NCBI RefSeq assembly: GCF_028389875.1
Contig: NC_084682.1
Location: forward strand, 1,250,001 to 1,314,000
Length of the DNA stretch: 64,000 nt
DNA from: Rhea pennata
Taxonomy: Eukaryota > Chordata > Aves > Rheiformes > Rheidae
Direction: 5' to 3'
The translations under genes and the position numbers were made by a program. The notes under the pieces are model-generated. The model was not told the DNA's origin. It made no database searches and saw only the letters and a program-made list of their open reading frames with translations. This document shows, piece by piece, positions 48,342 to 64,000 of the stretch. Position 1 is the stretch's first letter; each line of letters opens with the position of its first letter.

Positions 48342-50590
48342 GGGAACTACTTGCCCTTCAAGTTTAATTGAGAATTAAATTCATTATTTCTTATTCTGTA
48401 TAGAAAAACAACAAAGCTTAACTTATCTAAAGCTTTTCATTGTTCACACATAAAAGATAAAATTGATGAAATATATAATTGTGCTCTTTAAATTTCTCTG
48501 GCCTTCTCCCTGACAGATAGCACAATGCTGCTGTTATTTTAAGTATAAAGCTGTTTCCCAGAGGTATATAATATTCTGGGATTAATTAACACACTATAGT
48601 GTCACTTCTACTAACAGCACCAAAGCAGCCTGTTTATATGGGTTTATATGTATTTATATGTATATAAAATGGGTTTATATGTTATGAGCATGTTAACCGT
48701 TTATTTTCCCAAACAAAAGTCTAAGGTATTTAGTTAAATTCAAGTCAATTAAATGTTTAATACCACAAATGAGTTCAGACCTTTTAAAATATCTTGGACT
48801 CAGAAAAAATCTTGTAGTAACTTTTTTTTTCCCCCTCCTCATAATCCAGGAACAAAAGGAATTGTGTGATGTTTTGCCTGTGCTTCACAGAAAATGTTAC
48901 ATATGCTTTACAAAAAATGTTGTTACATGTAACATCCATATGCAGATTTAGATGTTAAGTATAAATGATAGCACTATACAGAGAATGGCGCTTCAGACAC
49001 TTGCAGTTGAGATCTTTGTCTAGAAATAGGATAAACAATGAGGAGAGCTGACCTGAGACACTTGTTTTTCACTTCTTTATGCTTTTGGGAAATGCCAGGT
49101 AAATTGCAGTTCACACTGTAGTTTTGTATCTTAAAAAAACCTACTAAACATATTTAGATACAATTGCTTCTAAAAGGGAAAGAAAAACATGCAGTCAGAG
49201 TGTATTTATATAAGCAAAAATCTCTGCTTGCCTTTGACTATAGGGGAATCTGCTACCCAGGGAAGTCTACTGGTTCTCTGGAAGCTGTGTGCTCTGATGT
49301 TCCTATTGAGCTGATCTTTCAGTGCTTCAGAGAGGTTTCCCTCCCAAAATAAATTGAGAAAGACTTGCATAATTGTGTGGAGACTGGAATGGTCCAGATA
49401 GGAGGATAAGATTTGGCTAGGAAGGTAAGAAAAGTGATCTGACAACTAAAAAGGCAGCTGGGAGAAGCAGGAATAGCTTCAATAGAAATACATCTAAAAA
49501 TTCTCTAGGTCATAGTTCATGTGCTTAAATTCAGTTCTAATAGCCTGTCTGAATGTTACTGTTTTGCTTCTTGATTTCTCTTTTTCTTTTTGAGGGGGGA
49601 GGAGGGGGCATGTAATGACCTGTGAACTGAGAAAGGGAAGAACCTCCAATAACGTAATTTTGAGATAATCTTTTTTGAAGTTTGTTAAAACTAAATGACC
49701 TTAAAAACTAAATGACAAATTCTGTTTTTAGACATTCTCACGGAACACTCTTCTCAGAGGTTAGAGACTGGGTAATTTGAAAAACTTCCATCTTCTGGTT
49801 AAGTTTTCTGGATCAGTGTTTAAAAGAGCACTTGTCTATTTACTTAATTTTGCTACTTTCTATTTTCAACTTGAGCAGAAGATGCCGTGTTCTCGTGCTT
49901 GACCTGGAACTGTCACTTGTACCTACCCATAGGTGAAACCTGACCTTTCGGCCTTACTCTTATGCAATTAACTAAGTTGTTACTGTGTTTCAACTTTTTT
50001 TTTTTAAAGCAATCCTAAAATACTGAGCTAGACTGAACTTGCTCTCAACAAAGTCTAATGCTTCAAGAAAACCAAATGTGGTTTTTTTATCACCAAATAA
50101 CATGGCCCATCGTATTCAAGAGGGAGAACTTTCTTTGACAACTTCAAATAGATTCAACATCTCTTAAACTTATACATTGGCACAGGAGGGAGGCTTGCAA
50201 GGACCTAGAAGGGAAAAAATATCTGTAGTTAACAAAAGTAACCACAAGGAGGCAAGAAAACGACAGGAAAGAAATTGTGCATGAGGCATCATAAACTTCT
50301 AGCAACTTGTGAAAATAAGGGAAGAAATGTGTTACTTAAATGAGCTTGCATGGATGAGTGTTGCTGCTGGTATCTGTGATGACAAAAGTGCATCTGAGGT
50401 GCGTTTTGAGGAACCTGCAGTGAGGACAGGCTGTTTGCAGGGACTAGTGGGTTGCCGTTGTCAATGGACACAGCACTGGCTCCTGTGGCTCCGGGCAGGA
50501 CCAGGGTGCCTGTCCTCAGCTCCATCTGGTCTGCCTCCCTGGGGCAAGTCTCTCCAGCAACCACATGCAAGAGGTGGCAGCAGGCTTCAG
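43030..50590. other. NOS2-KSR1 intergenic interval
   Basis: No exons could be assigned on either strand. A GC-richer block with a 204-codon open frame lies at 45,494-46,108; its translation has no domain, and the mirrored strand also has a 110-codon frame. That is typical of GC-rich non-coding DNA. The A-rich then G-rich purine tract at 46,938-46,998 precedes a consensus splice donor. Confidence 0.65.
48307..48344. repeat. A27-G11 homopolymer junction
   Basis: A27 at 48,307-48,333 immediately followed by G11 at 48,334-48,344, in intergenic DNA. Confidence 0.95.
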
Positions 50591-50735
50591 GTCATAGGAT
50601 AACGTGGGTTGGGAGAGACCCTGGGAGCTTGGCCAGACCCACCTCCTGCTCAAAGCAGGGCCAGCCATGAGGTCAGACTGGGCAACCCGGGGCTTGGTCC
50701 AGCCCGGTCCTGAACTCTTGTGGGAGGAGGCTGCT
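50591..50735 (-). mobile_element. CR1 LINE 3' fragment, inverted
   Basis: GTCATAGGATAACGTGGGTT, GGGAGAGACC, CTCCTGCTCAAAGCAGGGCC and GGGCAACCCGGGGCTTGGTC are the reverse complement of a CR1 3' end, GC-rich relative to the copy at 10.2 kb. The boundary at the high-coordinate side is uncertain because the flank is also GC-rich. Confidence 0.75.
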
Positions 50736-51669
50736 GACCTCTCGATGCTGCCGCCCCTGCAACCTACCTCACGGGGGAAAGCGGCTCCTGCCCCCTGTCT
50801 GAGCACCCTCGCCACTGGGGCTGCCACTGGCTCCCTGGGCCCACCCGGCCTGGCCCCGCAGTGCTCGCGGACCCCAGGTAGTGCATCTCCACGGCGCGCT
50901 GGGGAAGCCGGCTTGGCTCAGCAGGGTCCAGCTGTGCCCACAGATGGGGTGAGCCGGAGCCCGGTGGGAGCTGCCCTGGTTATTCGCACCTCAAACACCA
51001 GCCCTTTGCCACCTTCATTGGGTTCTTGAATGTGGCAGGGGATAATCTCATGGGAAACTCGCTTCTGCTTCCCTGTCCAAGAAAAGGGAAGGGCAGGAAG
51101 GAAGGGATGAAGAACAATAGCAAAAGTGATGACAGAGGTAACAAGCTGTGCATCAGCTGACGCGCCATGATAGGACTGTGATTTCTGTCCATCTGCTTCT
51201 CCTTCATATGCTCTTCCTACATCCTCCAGTCTTTCAAATACACTGCCTTTAATTCCTAACTAAACCACAGTGACCATTTCTTCCTGCTTGGAGAAAGGAT
51301 GTTTAACTGGGAGTCAGGTCATGCTTTTTTCTTTCCTTCGAGAGTTGAACACCAACTAGGTGAGAGATGGTGTAGAAAACGCCTTTTTCTTTGATTCTTG
51401 CTTGTAAGCTTTCTAGGACTGAACACTACAGTTAAGTCTTGTAGGGGGGAGTGGAGGAGGAAGACTTCCAAGCTTTACTTCAAATATAAGCTATTATATG
51501 AGGTGTAACCCTTTGGGGAGCTGCAAATCCTTCAGGACAATGTTCTATAATGTGTGGAAATATTAGTGGGTCACTATGGAAATCTGCTTGTATTTTAATT
51601 TGGCTACAAGTAAGGGCTGGTAGGAGGATGTCAAACCACAATTCTGTAACATTTGCTTTATCCAGAGCA
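50736..51669. other. GC-rich then ordinary intergenic DNA
   Basis: About 50,740-50,990 is distinctly GC-rich with several CpGs and open on both strands (141 and 103 codons) without any domain. The rest is unremarkable. It may be an extension of the CR1 copy or an unannotated promoter; I cannot tell. Confidence 0.5.
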
Positions 51670-54600
51670 AAGATTTATTCACTGAAAAGATTCCTATACA
51701 TCCAGAACTTTATTAGCATAGAGTGCACTTTTTTTTTTTTTTTGTGCCAGTTGCATAAACTAATACAGAAACCTTTGTTAATGCTAACAATTTTTAATTT
51801 AATAGCAATTCTGGAAGACACTCAGTTGATAGAAAATATAAAAAAAATTTACTGTACAAAGTTTACATCACATTTGAAAAGAAAATGTGTCCATTTTCAC
51901 CATGTTACAGACTCCATTTACATTCACTACTGACATGTGGCTATTGTAGCAGCATTGTGCAGCCAGCTTCACATTTACAAGTCTAAAATGATACAGGCTT
52001 ACCATGCTATTCCCTCCTTCACACCTCTGCAAGAGGAGATAGTGCAAGTGATCATAAAACAAAGCAGTGTAATGACCCCTGCTGGGTTTGCAATGCCTTC
52101 AGGAGTAAGAGAGCTCGACTCTCTTTGCAGAAGTACAACTCCACCGGTTTCAGGCAATTTCTGTGTGTCTTACAACAGCTGATTTGCACCAGAGAATGAT
52201 CATGCCCAGAAACAGGCATCAGTCCCTACTTTAAAATACTGGATCCAGGTGGTTGATTTTGCTTTTAAAAGAGCAGTTTTACAGAAGTTAAACACAGGAC
52301 CAAGATAAAGTTGAATTACAATCTCAAATCTCATGATTAAAGGCAGGTTTTGAACCCTTTCTGCAACCTGGACCAGATCCAGGCGCTCCAGGTGCCGTGG
52401 CGTGCTCGGTGCAGCACAGCTGGGGCGCAGCGATCAGGGTCTCCTGCTGCAGTTCAACGCACTTTAAAGTGCCGCACGTAGGACATCAGGTTTTAAGCAA
52501 AAGGCCTTGCTGAAGCGGGTGGGGAAGCCCTGCCCAAAAGCAGAGGTGCCAGTACAGCCCAGTGCCTGGGGACAGGCAGTGTCCGAATCCCTCCTGAGGG
52601 GTGCTGGGAAGGACAAATGGGGCTGGACCCCCTAGGTCCCCCTTAGCTGGCCGTCCTCTAGCGCCAGCACCCCTTCTCCTAGCCAGTCGTCTGACAGGAA
52701 AAGATTAAGAATATATTGCTTTCTCAGCGTCACTCTTGTCACAGTGATGTTAATGCTGAGGAAGAGGCAAGGAGAGGCTCTGTATTCACAAACTGGGGTG
52801 CCGGTTCCCACCCTGAGCGGTTCTGGGTGTCCCAGCTTTAGAGAACACAGACGGCAGACACAAACAGCGAGGAGCACACCAAGGCTGCTGCCGCCCTCGT
52901 GCGCTGCAAGGGCACAGGGCCCTTCAGAGCTGAAGGCTACAAAGCAACAATTTGCTTTCAGTAGCAGCCCTCCCCTGGCGCCCCCAAGCAAAGGGCATGG
53001 TGAGGCCAGTGGGGGTTCTGTCTACCGGGTTCATAACGTCACCACTGCTAGGAAGCATGTTTCTCCCCCCTTCAGGCTTCTGTTGTGCTATTGCTATTTA
53101 AGCAGCACTTGTGAGGAAAACAAGTTCTGCTTAAAACTGCTGATGCAACTTGAATCTTACTGTGAGAGAGCAAACGGTAGTAAGAAAGAACCAAATGGTG
53201 CTGGTTAAACACACAGTACACTTAGAGGGGTCTTATTTGCTTAATAAAATAAACTGGTGGGAGACAAAGATATCAAAAGAGTATTGCAATGCCACACTGG
53301 GCCACCACCAAACCGAATTTTTTGTTTTACATTTGAGATGCATTTAAAATTTTATTCCAGCACAATACTTGTAAAAGAAGTAACTGTTGGCTTATATGTA
53401 TAGTAGGAGTTAAGTTCTCTGCCCAACAGAACTTAGGAATTTTTTTGTCACTTAAAGTTTTTCTCTGAAAGTTGGCCACTGCAAGCAGCCAAACTGAGTG
53501 CTTGTTGCTCTGCCTGCCTTAGAGGAGAACTTCAGAGCTCCTTTTTTTCTATGATCCTTGTTGCAAAGCCTTGTAAACCACACACTGTACAATTAGGGTC
53601 CCTCTGCTGCCCTGGCTCGCTGGGCCTGGGAGAGGAACGGGAACGGGAAGCATGCAGGAGCCTTTGCCATGCTGCGGTAAGCAGATGTAGCCCTTTAACC
53701 TGCAGATCAGGCTGACATGTGTTTGGTCTTGAAATTAACCTTTGAAACAAGTCTGAGTTGTTGGGGTAAGTCAAGTCACCATGATGCTACTTTCCTAGTT
53801 GCACGGTTTTGGTCATTCTTCGCTTAAAAAAAAAAAAAAAGACTGAAGCAGGGTTTGTTTTTTTTTGGGGGGGGAGGGGAGAACTAGCAGCTTGCAAATA
53901 AGTGTGTGTGTGTGGAGGTGGCAGAAATGACTGAATCTCTTAACAAGCTCTGCAGGAGGACCCTATTTAACAGCAAACAGATTTGTTACGGGTGCCCCCC
54001 CCCCCCAACTTGTCTCTCCTCTCTCCCTGCAGCTCTGAAAAGATGTTTTCTCCATAAGTGAAACAGTGGTTGGGGCAGCAACAGTCTAGTTTTGTTGGTC
54101 TGTTTTTGTTTCTAGAAATGCTGCTAATCTAGGGGACTGGGATTTGATGTGCCCGAAACATCAAAAGAATTTGGCACCTGGGATCTAGTGTTCCTTCCTA
54201 TGCACAGAACTGTAATGCGTCTTAGCAGGACACGTACAACAGCAGAGGCACGTACAACAGGCTCTCTTGCAAAAGCACAAACAGCAGACTGTCCCCTCTC
54301 TTGCTTCCTAGCCAGCTGCCTTGGGCTTCTGCTAAATCCAGCACCATTCCCAAACCAGCACAGAGTGCGCTGCCGTCCCTCCGTGGCTGAAGGGTCCCTT
54401 TGGCTTTCCGCCTCCCTAGTCGTTCTCACGCAAGGTGACTTCTTTCAGTTCCACCAGCTCCTATCTGGCAGATTTCCTCCCTAAACCTTCTTTATGCTCA
54501 AATCTGCCTGGAGTTGAGAAGAGTTTAAGGGGAGGCTGCTGTAGAAACGTAGGGGCAGGGAGCTCATTACTTTCTGGCTTGACCTGGCATGGGGAACAAG

Positions 54601-55673
54601 TAATCCTCTGAGCCACCTGTACTGTTGGGTGTTACTCCCTCACTTGTGTGCTGAGGATTTAAGGAAACACCTAAGCTCTTCAGCAATCCTGTTTGGCCTA
54701 GCCAGAGCTGTCAGCAGGGCACAGAGCAGCATACACGAGCTCCCTAAGGAAGCAAAATGCATTTCTTCATCCAGAAGCATAAGAAGTCGTTGGCATGATT
54801 TGTCAGACTTAGCTGCAGCAAAGCCAACAGGAGCAGAAGGTGCCTTCAACTTACAAAGTAAAGCTGTAAGGCATCGCTACGGAGGTCCCACTCCCTCTTG
54901 AGGCCAGAAGAGAATTTAAGGTAATTCCTCATTCAAAAGCTATCCTTCCCCCCCCCCCCCCCCCCACTAAAAAGCCTGTCATTATAGTCTTAATCCTGTT
55001 ACTGGACTACAGGAGACAACATCTACAACAGCTTTTATTGTGATTTCTGTGCAGAAAAGGCCTTGACTCTGTCTTTTAACTGAAATCTAGCCTATGTGAT
55101 AACAAACTCTCTTATCAGCAAATTTGCACTAGAGGAACTTAAACTGAGGCAAGCCAGAGCTTAGACCAACCCTTCTGAAGCAAACTGCAGAGCTCAATGT
55201 TTGGTTTGGGCACAATGCAACAGATCACTTTTACCTTACTAAAAGAAAAAAGTTGGTAACTACACCCCCTTACACTAGCACAGAGCCATTCGGAAACAAA
55301 CTCGCTCTACTTATCTTACAGAAAACAAATGCTTTGGAGGCAGAAGATAGCTCCTATTTATACCATAGATACAACAAGAAATTAGAAAGTTCTTTTTTCA
55401 GTGCTGTTTGAATGGCTGCAGTTAAACTTGATTTGCCTTTTATTATGCTTAAAAAAATAGAGTTCACACAAGCATAATGTAAACATTTTTAAGTAGCTGC
55501 TGGTGCTCAGGCAGAATTCAGAGTTTGCAAACAACACAGGACTGAATTGATGGTTGTGTGGCTTTCAGGTGTGGCTGCACCAGTTTCATAGCTTGGAAGA
55601 TTCTGTGAAGACTTCTGATGCTTTGTGGTCGTAGTAGGTAGACAACATTATCACAAGACATTTACACACCATG
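51670..55673 (-). other. KSR1: Probable long KSR1 3' UTR
   Basis: No gene is recognisable between the KSR1 TAG and about 51,670. Minus-strand AATAAA hexamers occur at 55,439-55,444 and near 55,034, and a close pair lies at 51,674-51,679 and 51,709-51,714. Mammalian KSR1 has a 3' UTR of several kilobases, so the last pair is a plausible distal end, giving about 4 kb. C-runs at 53,995-54,006 and 54,948-54,965 would be G12 and G18 in that RNA. The extent is inferred. Confidence 0.45.
54948..54965. repeat. C18 run in probable KSR1 3' UTR
   Basis: Eighteen consecutive C on the plus strand, G18 in the KSR1 sense strand. A second run (C12) is at 53,995-54,006 and a T9-G8 junction is at 53,858-53,874. 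Confidence 0.95.
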
Positions 55674-63772
<8,099 letters not shown>

Positions 63773-64000
63773 CTATATGAAAGAGAAAAAGAGGAAAATA
63801 AAAAATTAACAGAAGGTTCAGTTGGTTTTCTTGTCATGCTGATGGAATCTCATCCCTCTTCCACTGCTAAGAAATGCCCCTTTTAAGAACTTTAAGGACC
63901 TGATCGATTTACAGCTGGTGGGGGGGAGGGTATCTGTGTGTGTACACATGTACAGGACACCTGTCAGAAAAAAAGCATTCAGGGATATGTAACATGCTCA

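Noticed and set aside
50604-51029. 141-codon open frame as a gene
   Set aside because: It overlaps an inverted CR1 and GC-rich DNA with open frames on both strands; no recognisable protein.
52744-53208. 154-codon plus-strand frame as an independent gene
   Set aside because: Lies in the probable KSR1 3' UTR on the opposite strand, no domain, and a 119-codon frame mirrors it.

Overview
This is vertebrate, almost certainly avian, nuclear DNA. The evidence is CR1 LINE fragments of the avian/reptilian type, GT-AG introns of vertebrate size, and an inducible nitric oxide synthase that reads very close to the chicken protein as I recall it but with scattered substitutions. It therefore looks like a bird other than chicken. 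There are no bacterial, plasmid, phage or CRISPR features. Most long open frames in the window are chance frames in introns, UTRs and intergenic DNA.

Layout. (1) Positions 1 to about 20,570: no gene recognised. The stretch holds a CR1 element interrupted by a second, inverted CR1 (9,554-10,456), a near-identical ~320 bp direct repeat 6.05 kb apart (9,231 and 15,286), a 22 bp perfect palindrome and several homopolymer tracts. (2) 20,580 to about 43,020, + strand: the complete NOS2 (iNOS) gene. It has a compact promoter (C/EBP-like site, NF-kB-like site, TATA box), a non-coding first exon and 26 coding exons. These join in frame into 1,153 codons plus stop with no break. An AU-rich 3' UTR with several poly(A) signals follows. 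(3) About 43,030-51,660: intergenic, with GC-rich blocks at 45.7-46.2 kb and 50.4-51.0 kb, a CR1 remnant and unusual homopolymer junctions. No galectin gene was seen, although mammals carry LGALS9 in this interval. (4) About 51,670-64,000, - strand: the 3' end of KSR1 (kinase suppressor of Ras 1). Five exons of the pseudokinase domain and a final C-terminal exon are present. The rest of the gene lies beyond the right edge. A long 3' UTR is inferred, and there is a good candidate for a second, alternative last exon at 57,502.

The two genes converge tail to tail. NOS2 makes inflammatory nitric oxide and is expected to be induced through NF-kB and C/EBP. KSR1 is a scaffold for RAF-MEK-ERK signalling. 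Their adjacency is conserved synteny (human 17q11.2 region) and does not imply a shared operon-like function.

The most useful observations are the two alternative KSR1 tails that use one donor, the intact and fully phased NOS2 model with its promoter, the nested CR1 with a visible 6 bp target-site duplication, and the mosaic direct repeat upstream of NOS2. I found nothing that qualifies as a wholly new biological system.
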